Under the pieces are notes generated by a model, which worked only from the letters and a program-made list of their open reading frames with translations, was not told the DNA's origin and did no database searches. From NCBI GenBank assembly GCA_002394465.1, contig DGTU01000070.1, positions 1 to 5,464 of the forward strand: DNA of 5,464 nt, read 5' to 3'. Positions 1 to 5,464 of the stretch are shown piece after piece (position 1 is the first letter of the stretch; each line of letters starts with the position of its first letter). The stretch comes from Treponema sp. UBA4328 (GTDB lineage Bacteria; Spirochaetota; Spirochaetia; Treponematales; Treponemataceae). Made by a program: the position numbers and the translations under genes.

Positions 1-433
1 GGCGCAGGTCCAGATAGCGGTACTTAAGGCGGAGGTCTTCGTTTGCAACTACAAGTGTTCCGTCCTTCTGGCGTACTTCTTCGATACTGAAAGGGAGTTC
101 CTGTGAAGTTGTAAAAATCTGAATGTCAGTAGCTTCAACTTCAATTTCGCCTGTTGCCATGTCACGGTTAATGTCTTTTTCAGCACGTGCAGCTACGACG
201 CCTTCAACGGCAATACAATATTCACTTTTCAGGGAAGATGCAGTTTTCTTAACTTCTTCACTTGCACCGTCTCCAACCATAACCTGAGTGATTCCGTAAC
301 GGTCGCGCAGACGGATAAAAACAAGGCCGCCTAAGTCACGGGTGCGGCTTACCCAGCCGTTCAATACAACTTTCTTGCCTACATCAGCCTTAGTAAGCTC
401 TCCGCAGGTCACTGTTCTCTTAGAATTTTCCAT
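1..433 (-). CDS. aspS: Aspartyl-tRNA synthetase, N-terminal part (cut by the window edge)
   Basis: This enzyme charges tRNA-Asp with aspartate in the cytoplasm. The window encodes the first 144 residues of a protein usually near 590 long; the rest lies left of position 1. Residues 6-14 (RTVTCGELT) are the typical bacterial AspRS opening. The OB-fold anticodon-binding domain follows at about 18-110, with GWVSRTRDLGGLVFIRLRDR at 26-45. The segment LRLKYRYLDLR at 134-144 begins the catalytic domain. Leu at 34, and EKDINRDMATGEIEV at 85-99, resemble E. coli AspRS, which is of the tRNA-Asp-discriminating type; this is a by-eye comparison. The ATG at 433-431 must be the earliest start, because an in-frame TAA lies three codons upstream. 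No Shine-Dalgarno sequence precedes it. The gene is divergent from the isomerase-like gene at 563 and needs its own promoter. Confidence 0.96.
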   Translation of the reverse strand, partial: MENSKRTVTCGELTKADVGKKVVLNGWVSRTRDLGGLVFIRLRDRYGITQVMVGDGASEEVKKTASSLKSEYCIAVEGVVAARAEKDINRDMATGEIEVEATDIQIFTTSQELPFSIEEVRQKDGTLVVANEDLRLKYRYLDLR

Positions 434-441
434 AATAGTTT

Positions 442-470
442 ATTTTAGCGTTAAGGCATTTTTTGTACAA
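442..470 (-). promoter_or_regulatory. Candidate aspS promoter, giving a nearly leaderless mRNA
   Basis: Read on the minus strand, TTGTAC (470-465) and TAAAAT (447-442) are separated by exactly 17 bases. The -10 is close to consensus; the -35 matches TTGACA only in its first three bases. Transcription would start about 435, within a base or two of the ATG, which fits the missing Shine-Dalgarno sequence. A second -10-like TATTAT lies at 475-470 but has no recognisable -35. Confidence 0.4.
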
Positions 471-535
471 TAATAAAGCCCTCTTAGCTCCTGGTGCTTC
501 TTCTATTTAAAAAATCACGGCATTATGCTAGAGTT

Positions 536-544
536 TGGTATAAT
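536..544 (+). promoter_or_regulatory. Extended -10 promoter of the isomerase-like gene
   Basis: TGGTATAAT is a perfect extended -10 (TGnTATAAT). No good -35 is present 16-18 bases upstream, which is common for extended -10 promoters. The start of transcription would be near 551, giving a leader of only about 12 bases that just contains the ribosome binding site. Confidence 0.6.
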
Positions 545-551
545 TTTTCAC

Positions 552-556
552 AGGAG
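552..556 (+). promoter_or_regulatory. Ribosome binding site fixing the start at 563
   Basis: AGGAG ends six bases before the ATG at 563. It lies inside a possible longer reading frame starting at ATG 494. It therefore argues for the internal start, as does the promoter -10 at 539-544, which lies downstream of 494. Confidence 0.8.
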
Positions 557-562
557 ACAAAT

Positions 563-1198
563 ATGAAAATCGCCCTCATCAACGAAAACTCTCAGGCAGC
601 AAAAAACGCTGTCATCTTCAATGCACTTAAAAAGGTTGCAGACGCACACGGCTTTGAAGTCGTAAACTACGGAATGTACGGTGCAGATTCACCTTCTTTA
701 ACATATGTTCAGAACGGAATTCTTGCAGCAACCCTGCTCAACTCAAAGGCCGTTGATTATGTAATCACAGGCTGCGGAACAGGTGAAGGTGCAATGCTCG
801 CACTCAACAGCTTCCCTGGAGTTATCTGCGGACACGTTGCAACACCGCTCGATGCATACACTTTCGCACAGATTAACGACGGAAACGCAATCTCCATTCC
901 TTTTGCACTCGGCTTCGGATGGGGAGGCGACCTGAACCTCGAATACATCTTTGAAAAACTTTTCTGCGAACCAAGCGGACAGGGATACCCGCGCGAACGT
1001 GCAGAACCTGAACAGAGAAATAAAAAGATCCTTGACGGCGTCCGGGAAAAAGCATTCAAACCTTTTGTTGAAATCCTCGAATCGCTCGACAGGGATCTTG
1101 TTAAGGGAGCATTCGCCGGAGAAAAATTCAGCGAACTGTTCTTTAAAGACTGCAAGGACGAAAAAATCGCCGCTGCAGTAAAAAAACTTATGGCTTAA
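563..1198 (+). CDS. RpiB/LacA/LacB-family sugar-phosphate isomerase
   Basis: A 211-residue cytoplasmic protein of the family that interconverts aldose and ketose phosphates (ribose-5-phosphate isomerase B, galactose-6-phosphate isomerase and relatives). Residues 1-140 form the Rossmann-like core. Cys71 in the GCGTGEG loop (70-76) matches the catalytic Cys66 of E. coli RpiB. Aligned by eye, the E. coli Asp9-His10 pair is replaced by Glu8-Asn9, and the ring-opening His99 of the HND motif by Ile104 (IND at 104-106). Residues 142-158, with YPRERAEPEQRNKK, begin a C-terminal extension, so the chain is some 60 residues longer than E. coli RpiB. This matches a known subfamily with an extra C-terminal domain. 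The substrate is not predictable, so no symbol is given. The upstream ATG at 494 is rejected in favour of 563. The gene appears monocistronic and ends 10 bases from the convergent chemoreceptor gene. Confidence 0.88.
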   Translation: MKIALINENSQAAKNAVIFNALKKVADAHGFEVVNYGMYGADSPSLTYVQNGILAATLLNSKAVDYVITGCGTGEGAMLALNSFPGVICGHVATPLDAYTFAQINDGNAISIPFALGFGWGGDLNLEYIFEKLFCEPSGQGYPRERAEPEQRNKKILDGVREKAFKPFVEILESLDRDLVKGAFAGEKFSELFFKDCKDEKIAAAVKKLMA

Positions 1199-1203
1199 AA
1201 GCC
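1180..1203 (-). terminator. Weak candidate terminator for the chemoreceptor gene
   Basis: On the minus strand, GGCTTTTAAGCC (1203-1192) can form a 4-5 bp stem. It is followed five bases later by seven T residues (1186-1180). The element begins just past the chemoreceptor stop and lies inside the 3' end of the convergent isomerase-like gene. The stem is short and the T-tract is offset, so this is tentative. Read on the plus strand, the same hairpin has only TTTCATT after it. Confidence 0.3.
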
Positions 1204-1208
1204 TTTCA

Positions 1209-3407
1209 TTAAACTATGAACAGGTCAATTTCACTTCCAATCTGCGAAATTGATTCCTGCATCTGTGTCGTAATGCCTGTAAGCGTTGAACCGGTCTTGT
1301 TGATTGCGTTTACGCTTGCAGACATTCCCTGAACGCTGTTCTTCATTTCGGCCGTTACGCCGTGCAGCTGGTTAACCTTTTCAAGAATAACTGCATTTCT
1401 TTCTGACATGTGGCTTGAAGAAGTCCTTACTTCTACAGTACTGTCATTCATGATCTTAAGGGCATCAGTAATCTGATGGCTTCCCTGTTCACTTTCTTCC
1501 ATTGCAGCCTTAATCTGCTTTACAAGCTGATCCGTTTCAGTGATTTTTTCGCTTACAAAGTTAAATGCTTCTTTTGCGTCATTTGAACTTGCAACGACGT
1601 TTGTAATAGACTGCTGGATCTTCTTTATTTCGGCGCCGATAGTCTTAGACTGGGCAGCAGAAGTCTCAGAAAGCTTTCGGATTTCATCAGCAACTACGCT
1701 GAATCCCTTTCCGGCTTCACCTGCATGAGCAGCCTCAATTGCCGCATTCATTGCCAGAAGGTTGGTTTCACTCGCGATTGCACTGATTGTATTGTTTGCA
1801 GTCAGAAGCGTCTGGCTCTGTTCTTCAATCTTGATAATCTGGTTGTTAACGTCATTCTGCTTTGCAACACCGTTCTGTGTACCGGCTTCGAGCCTTTCAA
1901 ATGCAGAAGCCATGTGTTCCGTACTTCTTGAAACGGACATGATGTTTCCGATCATCTGTTCTACTGCGGCACTTGCCTGGCTTACACCCATAGACTGGTT
2001 TTCAATAAGCTTTGTAAGCGCCTGAATGCTGTCTGCAATCTTTGAAACCTCTTCCGTTGCTTCATCAACGCTTACGGTAGAATTTCCGATCTGATTCGTT
2101 ACGCCTTCAATGTTATCAACAATCTCGCTGATGGTATCGCCGGTTTCAACGGCAGTTTTCTGCAAGTCACCGTCAATAACATCAAGTCTGTCCTTCGAAT
2201 TCTTGATTCTGGTAATGAGGCCCCTCAGGTTTTCTACGAAGAAGTTAAAGCCTATTACTACGTCACCGATTTCATCGCGGGTTTTTACTTCAATTTTCTT
2301 CGTCAGGTCTGCATCACCCCTTGCAATATCCGTAATTGATTTTTTAAGCGTTCTCAGAGGACGCAGGATAATCTTGAGCATGAGGTAAACAAAGAGCATT
2401 ATTACTGAAATAATGATTACACAGATGGCATAAATCATAAGGCGGCTCTGGAGTGCACCTTCAGTTACTTCAGAATCCGGAATCGTAATTGCAAGCGTCC
2501 AGTTTGTTCCGTCGATCGTATGATAATATGAATTCATCCGTCCGCCGTGCTTTTTATCGAAATAAACCGAAGAACCGTCACGTCCGCTTGTCATGTCATC
2601 ATAAATGGTTTCAATCTGAGAAAGTTCAAGTTCTGAAGCTGCCTCATTGAAATTCTTTCCGATTACAGATTTTTCATGATATGAAATAATGTTGCCCTGA
2701 CTGTCGAGCGCAAAGGAATATCCGTTTTCAACAAGGCTTGCCTTTTCAACTTCAGGATCAAGGAACATAACCGGAACTTCAGCCATGAACATTCCGAACG
2801 GGATTCCGTTTTTGTCCATTACAGGAACTGCAACTGCAAAAGTATAGTCACCGCTGACATCAGAAATATACGGATCACTGATGCAGGCAGGTTTACCGCG
2901 CTGAACTACATCCTTAAAGTATTCCTTGCCGCTTATGTCTGCCGTCCGTCCGTTTGTGTCATACAGGATTCCGTCCATTGAAGCGACTCCGACATAGTCA
3001 AAATCACTTCCCATGAGGCCGACGTTGTCCATCATATAATTGCGGGCTTCTTCTATATCACCGTTCATAAAAGCGGTAGATTTTGTATAAACCCTCAGGT
3101 CCTTAAAATAACTGTCCAGGAAGTATGAAATGGAAATCGAGCTTTTTTCTACGGATTTTCCTGCGAAATCATTATAGGTTTCAGTATCTTTAGTACCAAC
3201 TGAGAAACTCATTATTTCAGCAAGTAAAACAAAGAATATCAGGAGAAGAATTCCAAGTGTAACTTCAACCTTGAATGAGAGGCGTTCCGTAATCTTTTTG
3301 CGGTCTTTAACTTTTTTTTCTTTCTTAGGTTTTGCAGCCTTGATTTCTACCGGTTCTGCAGCAATCTCTTCTGCTTCTAAAAGTTCTGTTTCCACGATTT
3401 CATCCAT
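1209..3407 (-). CDS. Methyl-accepting chemotaxis protein with double-Cache-type sensor
   Basis: A 732-residue transmembrane chemoreceptor that would control CheA kinase through CheW. The cytoplasmic tail (1-46) is unusually long: acidic at 2-21, then lysine-rich at 26-38. TM1 is about 48-66. The extracytoplasmic sensor spans about 68-320, with Cache-like features at 138-200 (SGKEYF at 159-164, then AVAVPVMDKNG) and a second module around 226-310. TM2 is about 323-347, followed by HAMP (about 348-400) starting ILRPL. The long coiled-coil signalling domain has its conserved tip at about 547-584 (ETNLLAMNAAIEAAHAGEAG, then GFSVVADEIRKLS). Each arm is roughly 22-24 heptads. The C-terminus (EIDLFIV) lacks a NWETF-type CheR-binding pentapeptide. 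The sensor lacks an obvious R-x-W-Y amino-acid-binding signature, so the ligand is unknown. The start is supported by AGGGG (3419-3415), seven bases before the ATG. Confidence 0.96.
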   Translation of the reverse strand: MDEIVETELLEAEEIAAEPVEIKAAKPKKEKKVKDRKKITERLSFKVEVTLGILLLIFFVLLAEIMSFSVGTKDTETYNDFAGKSVEKSSISISYFLDSYFKDLRVYTKSTAFMNGDIEEARNYMMDNVGLMGSDFDYVGVASMDGILYDTNGRTADISGKEYFKDVVQRGKPACISDPYISDVSGDYTFAVAVPVMDKNGIPFGMFMAEVPVMFLDPEVEKASLVENGYSFALDSQGNIISYHEKSVIGKNFNEAASELELSQIETIYDDMTSGRDGSSVYFDKKHGGRMNSYYHTIDGTNWTLAITIPDSEVTEGALQSRLMIYAICVIIISVIMLFVYLMLKIILRPLRTLKKSITDIARGDADLTKKIEVKTRDEIGDVVIGFNFFVENLRGLITRIKNSKDRLDVIDGDLQKTAVETGDTISEIVDNIEGVTNQIGNSTVSVDEATEEVSKIADSIQALTKLIENQSMGVSQASAAVEQMIGNIMSVSRSTEHMASAFERLEAGTQNGVAKQNDVNNQIIKIEEQSQTLLTANNTISAIASETNLLAMNAAIEAAHAGEAGKGFSVVADEIRKLSETSAAQSKTIGAEIKKIQQSITNVVASSNDAKEAFNFVSEKITETDQLVKQIKAAMEESEQGSHQITDALKIMNDSTVEVRTSSSHMSERNAVILEKVNQLHGVTAEMKNSVQGMSASVNAINKTGSTLTGITTQMQESISQIGSEIDLFIV

Positions 3408-3489
3408 ATATCTACCCCTGAGAACTCATTCACACGATAATCCCTTAGCCTCCTCACATGCAGAAGCGCGGGGATATCCCTGTCTTATA

Positions 3490-3517
3490 TTATCGGTTTG
3501 TTTTACAAATAACTAAA
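3490..3517 (-). promoter_or_regulatory. Candidate sigma-28 (FliA/WhiG-type) promoter of the chemoreceptor gene
   Basis: Minus-strand ACCGATAA (3497-3490) matches the sigma-28 -10 consensus GCCGATAA at seven of eight positions. TTTAGTTA (3517-3510) matches the -35 TAAAGTTT at five of eight, including the central AGTT. The spacer is 12 rather than 11 bases. Sigma-28 control of chemoreceptors is well known. Transcription would begin near 3482, leaving a leader of about 75 bases. The overlapping AT-rich TAATAT/TATAAG has no good sigma-70 -35. Confidence 0.5.
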
Positions 3518-3524
3518 CCGGTTT
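3515..3524. repeat. Palindrome AAACCGGTTT between divergent promoters (candidate operator)
   Basis: This perfect 10-bp palindrome sits between the -35 elements of the two divergent promoters. It overlaps the outer edge of the chemoreceptor -35 and ends one base before the lipoprotein -35. A further CGGTTT half-site at 3494-3499 overlaps the chemoreceptor -10. The position suits a regulator affecting both genes, but no binding protein is recognised and a 10-bp palindrome can occur by chance. Confidence 0.3.
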
Positions 3525-3525
3525 C

Positions 3526-3554
3526 TTGAATATGCGTTCATTATACTATATAAT
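3526..3554 (+). promoter_or_regulatory. Strong sigma-70-type promoter of the lipoprotein gene
   Basis: TTGAAT (3526-3531) and a perfect TATAAT (3549-3554) are separated by exactly 17 bases in AT-rich sequence. Transcription would start near 3561, giving a leader of about 23 bases. Confidence 0.8.
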
Positions 3555-3583
3555 TTAACAAGTTCGTTGTACGGAGGATACAT

Positions 3584-3811
3584 ATGAAAAAACTTTCTGG
3601 TGCTGTAGCAGTTGCTTTTATCCTTACTGCTCTTTTTGCCGGCTGCTCTAAAGAAGAAAAATCTGAAGGCGATACAATGGTTTTCCAGCCTCTTCTCGAA
3701 GCTGTTAATTCCGCTGCAAAATCATCTTCACTTGATTCATCTGCTTCAACTGAAGACCTTGCAAATGCAATCAATGCAGCAAGCGAGGCTTATGCAGCTT
3801 CTAAAAACTAA
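3584..3811 (+). CDS. Small predicted lipoprotein of unknown function
   Basis: A 75-residue precursor. The signal peptide has a lysine-containing start (MKK), a hydrophobic core at about 6-18, and a lipobox LFAGC with Cys21 as the predicted lipidated residue. Phe at -3 is unusual for the enterobacterial rule but acceptable in spirochaetes. The mature 55 residues begin with a charged tether (CSKEEKSEGD). They then show two Ala/Ser-rich, probably helical stretches at about 33-46 and 56-73, separated by a serine-rich segment. The mature size is close to that of Braun's lipoprotein (58 residues), but there is no clear heptad zipper and the C-terminus is SKN, so homology is not claimed. CGGAGG (3572-3577) lies six bases before the ATG. 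With a near-consensus promoter and its own terminator, the gene looks monocistronic and well expressed. It is divergent from the chemoreceptor. Function is not recognised. Confidence 0.85.
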   Translation: MKKLSGAVAVAFILTALFAGCSKEEKSEGDTMVFQPLLEAVNSAAKSSSLDSSASTEDLANAINAASEAYAASKN

Positions 3812-3845
3812 GGACTTCTTCAATTAGATCTGAATAACTTAGTAC

Positions 3846-3885
3846 AGCACTTTCCATTATACGGAGGGTGCTTTTTTATTTTTTC
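3846..3885 (+). terminator. Intrinsic terminator of the lipoprotein gene
   Basis: AGCACTTTCC (3846-3855) pairs with GGAGGGTGCT (3863-3872) around a 7-base loop, giving a 10-bp stem with two G-U pairs. A T-rich tract follows (3872-3885, TTTTTTATTTTTTC). The two G-U pairs would be A-C mismatches in the opposite transcript, and no T-tract follows on that side, so it works best for the plus strand. The T-tract overlaps the end of the convergent coding region. Confidence 0.85.
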
Positions 3886-5464
3886 TTACTGCGCACAGTC
3901 TTTTTGCCTTTCACCGGCTTAAACGCACTGACAAAATTTTCACACTTATATTCAGCCTTTTTCTGGGCAGCCTTAAGCTTTTTGAATACGGCGGTAATTT
4001 TGGTCTGTTCCGTTTTTGATGCAGTGCAGGCAAAAAGTTTTTCGGCAAAAGCAATGGAATCTTCCATCTTTTCCTTATTGAACCACCTGATTCCGTCATA
4101 CTCGTTCGCTCCGCTCAGCACGCTGCTGAACTTAGAATCCGCAAGAAGTCTGGCAATCTCATAAGCAGAAGGCTCTGTCTGAGCAATCATAAATGCCCTG
4201 TCAAAGAATCCGTATGATCCCATGTCGCCGATTGCCGTATTCCCCGTGAACTCTGCAAGCTTTCTCTGAAGGCTCCATTTAAACGCAAATCCGGATTTTG
4301 CAAGCGGTACAAGTACAGTATAAAGATACATATAAACTTCAGTATTTGTGATTTTCTTTCCGGCCGGGAACGCAAAAGTCTTCGGAACCGCAAAAGCCCT
4401 GAAAGAAACAACGCTCTTTTCGATTACAGAAAGCATCTTCTCGTATTCAGCCTTGAGCGTCTTTTCAGCCTTTGCCGTATCGGTAGCCTTAGCGGTTTTC
4501 TTTGTCTTAGATGCGACTTTCTTAGTTTTTGCAGAAGTATCCTCTTCAGCAGGATCTGCGTCCATCTGCGTCTTATCTGCGTCTGATTTCAACTTGCTAA
4601 GTTCATTTTCATACCAGGCTTTAAGTTCACCTTTCTTCTTTTCACAGATTACCTTCTGTTCTTCGTTGAATTCGACTTCAGCAAATTCGTTTGCAACGGT
4701 GTAGAAGTATTCGAGCGGAGAAGAGATGATTTTTTTGACGCCTGCAGATGTCGCTTTCTTTAAGCCAGCTTCACGCAGCTCTTTTGCGCTCATTTTGAGT
4801 GTTCCGAGGGCTGTGCAAAGCTCGTTTCCGATTACATTCTCCAGAGCCTGATAGAGCTTTTTGTAGTGGAGTTCCTGCCATGCGGTGTGCAAATCTGGTG
4901 TTCCTTTTCCGTTTAAGAAGTCGTGAAGTTCTTTGAGGGAGCCGTCCTTGTCCTTTTCCTGCCGGATATCCATAAAGATTTGTGTCTCAAAGCCGTTCAA
5001 TGCGATGAACATACCCTGCTCGCAGATATCTTTGGATTTTCGGATGTACCAGAGGTTGCTTCGGTCTTCACGGAAAATCATGTAGAAGTCATCTTCGCCC
5101 CACAAGCCTAAGCCTTCTGAGATTGAGCGGGTAACGAGTTTTTTGTCATTCTCGCCGCTGCCGGTTTTGACTGCATATTCACATGACTGCTTGATCCAGC
5201 CTGAAGCCCGCTCGTATTTGTTGTTGTAGAAGACAACGCTGTATTCGTTACCACAGCGGTTTGAATATGCGAACACATTTTCGTTCACGCTTCCGTTATC
5301 CCAAACATCATAGAACAGGAAGTCCTCGACGCCGGCAAAAAGATATCGTTTTTTGAGAAGAGGGAAGATTTCACGCTTGTGGCGGTCAATAAGGTACTGG
5401 TCAGGCACTTCGTCACGGTAGGCTCTGGTGTATTCCATTCCGTATTTTTCTTCAAAGCCTTCGA
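3876..5464 (-). CDS. C-terminal part of a large GH13 (alpha-amylase family) protein
   Basis: The frame is open to the window edge, so the ATG at 5438 is probably internal: eight further codons (EGFEEKYG) precede it. About 528 residues are visible, numbered here from that Met. I recognise the region from long alpha-amylase-family proteins of spirochaetes and other bacteria by conserved stretches: DRHKREIFPLLKKRYLFA (18-35), NENVFAYSNR (52-61), the beta-rich region to about 160, and YDGIRWFNKEKMED (447-460). The catalytic barrel would lie upstream, outside the window, so activity cannot be judged. Residues 255-290 are charged and probably helical, and 290-330 form a low-complexity Lys/Thr/Ala linker with TKK repeats. 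The end is very basic (VKGKKTVRSKKK). No signal peptide can be assessed. Its stop lies 64 bases from the convergent lipoprotein gene. Assignment is from memory of the family; a related GH family is possible. Confidence 0.65.
   Translation of the reverse strand, partial: EGFEEKYGMEYTRAYRDEVPDQYLIDRHKREIFPLLKKRYLFAGVEDFLFYDVWDNGSVNENVFAYSNRCGNEYSVVFYNNKYERASGWIKQSCEYAVKTGSGENDKKLVTRSISEGLGLWGEDDFYMIFREDRSNLWYIRKSKDICEQGMFIALNGFETQIFMDIRQEKDKDGSLKELHDFLNGKGTPDLHTAWQELHYKKLYQALENVIGNELCTALGTLKMSAKELREAGLKKATSAGVKKIISSPLEYFYTVANEFAEVEFNEEQKVICEKKKGELKAWYENELSKLKSDADKTQMDADPAEEDTSAKTKKVASKTKKTAKATDTAKAEKTLKAEYEKMLSVIEKSVVSFRAFAVPKTFAFPAGKKITNTEVYMYLYTVLVPLAKSGFAFKWSLQRKLAEFTGNTAIGDMGSYGFFDRAFMIAQTEPSAYEIARLLADSKFSSVLSGANEYDGIRWFNKEKMEDSIAFAEKLFACTASKTEQTKITAVFKKLKAAQKKAEYKCENFVSAFKPVKGKKTVRSKKK
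4554..4583. repeat. Three near-tandem copies of a 9-bp unit (ATCTGCGTC)
   Basis: Exact copies lie at 4554-4562, 4564-4572 and 4575-4583, spaced by one and two bases. They fall in the linker of the GH13-like gene. The outer copies are read in the same frame (Asp-Ala-Asp), while the middle one is in another frame and gives part of Thr-Gln-Met. Identity at DNA level across two frames suggests recent slippage or duplication rather than selection on the protein. Confidence 0.75.

Noticed and set aside
494..562. Longer N-terminus for the isomerase-like gene starting at ATG 494
   Set aside because: The -10 (539-544) and ribosome site (552-556) lie downstream of this ATG, the extra 23 residues do not fit the family, and MKIALI at 563 is the natural start.
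757..1155. 132-residue minus-strand reading frame inside the isomerase-like gene
   Set aside because: No family resemblance, rich in Ser/Pro/Arg, and fully covered by a well-supported gene on the other strand.
1192..1203. GGCTTAAAAGCC as a bidirectional terminator
   Set aside because: On the plus strand the following bases (TTTCATT) are a poor T-tract; only the minus-strand reading is kept, at low confidence.
3412..3429. Five-codon leader frame (MSSQG) just before the chemoreceptor ribosome site, plus AGGAGG at 3454-3449
   Set aside because: The AGGAGG is 19 bases from that ATG, too far to serve it, and no attenuator-like structure accompanies it; likely chance.
3471..3480. GGGATATCCC palindrome in the chemoreceptor leader
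   Set aside because: Only a 3-bp stem if folded as RNA, downstream of the predicted transcript start, with no repeat elsewhere in the window; not enough to call a site.
3271..3516. 81-residue plus-strand reading frame antisense to the chemoreceptor start
   Set aside because: No promoter or ribosome site; composition is that of an antisense shadow of the acidic/basic tail and TM1.
3612..3827. 71-residue Leu-rich reading frame overlapping the lipoprotein gene
   Set aside because: It is the shifted frame of the lipoprotein gene, has no ribosome site of its own, and its Leu/Gln bias follows from the Ala/Ser/Glu codons of the real frame.
1..5464. Mobile elements, CRISPR array, tRNA/rRNA genes, riboswitches or phage/defence genes
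   Set aside because: No inverted terminal repeats, spaced repeats, cloverleaf-like sequences or matching protein families were seen on either strand.

Overview
The window looks like ordinary chromosomal sequence from a spirochaete, most likely Treponema or a close relative. This is inferred from three things: a chemoreceptor and a small lipoprotein with a relaxed lipobox, a GH13-like C-terminal region of a type I associate with spirochaetes, and a mid-range base composition estimated by eye. I see no insertion sequence, integrase, CRISPR array, tRNA or rRNA. All gaps between genes are under 200 bases.

Layout, left to right. Positions 1-433 (minus) hold the N-terminal quarter of aspartyl-tRNA synthetase (aspS), cut by the window edge. 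A 129-base divergent gap separates it from 563-1198 (plus), a 211-residue member of the RpiB/LacA/LacB sugar-phosphate isomerase family with several altered active-site positions. Only 10 bases beyond its stop is the end of the convergent gene at 1209-3407 (minus), a 732-residue methyl-accepting chemotaxis protein with a double-Cache-type sensor. A 176-base divergent gap follows. It holds a candidate sigma-28-type promoter for the chemoreceptor, a near-ideal sigma-70-type promoter for the next gene, and a 10-bp palindrome between them. Positions 3584-3811 (plus) encode a 75-residue lipoprotein precursor with its own promoter, ribosome binding site and terminator. The terminator runs into the 3' end of the convergent last gene, 3876-5464 (minus), which I read as the C-terminal part of a large GH13 (alpha-amylase family) protein continuing beyond the window.

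The genes do not form an operon. Each appears to be its own transcription unit, in alternating orientation, and I see no shared pathway. The parts most worth a second look are the chemoreceptor/lipoprotein intergenic region, the strongly signalled small lipoprotein, and the RpiB-family protein that lacks the family's usual catalytic histidine. I did not find convincing evidence of a new multi-gene system.
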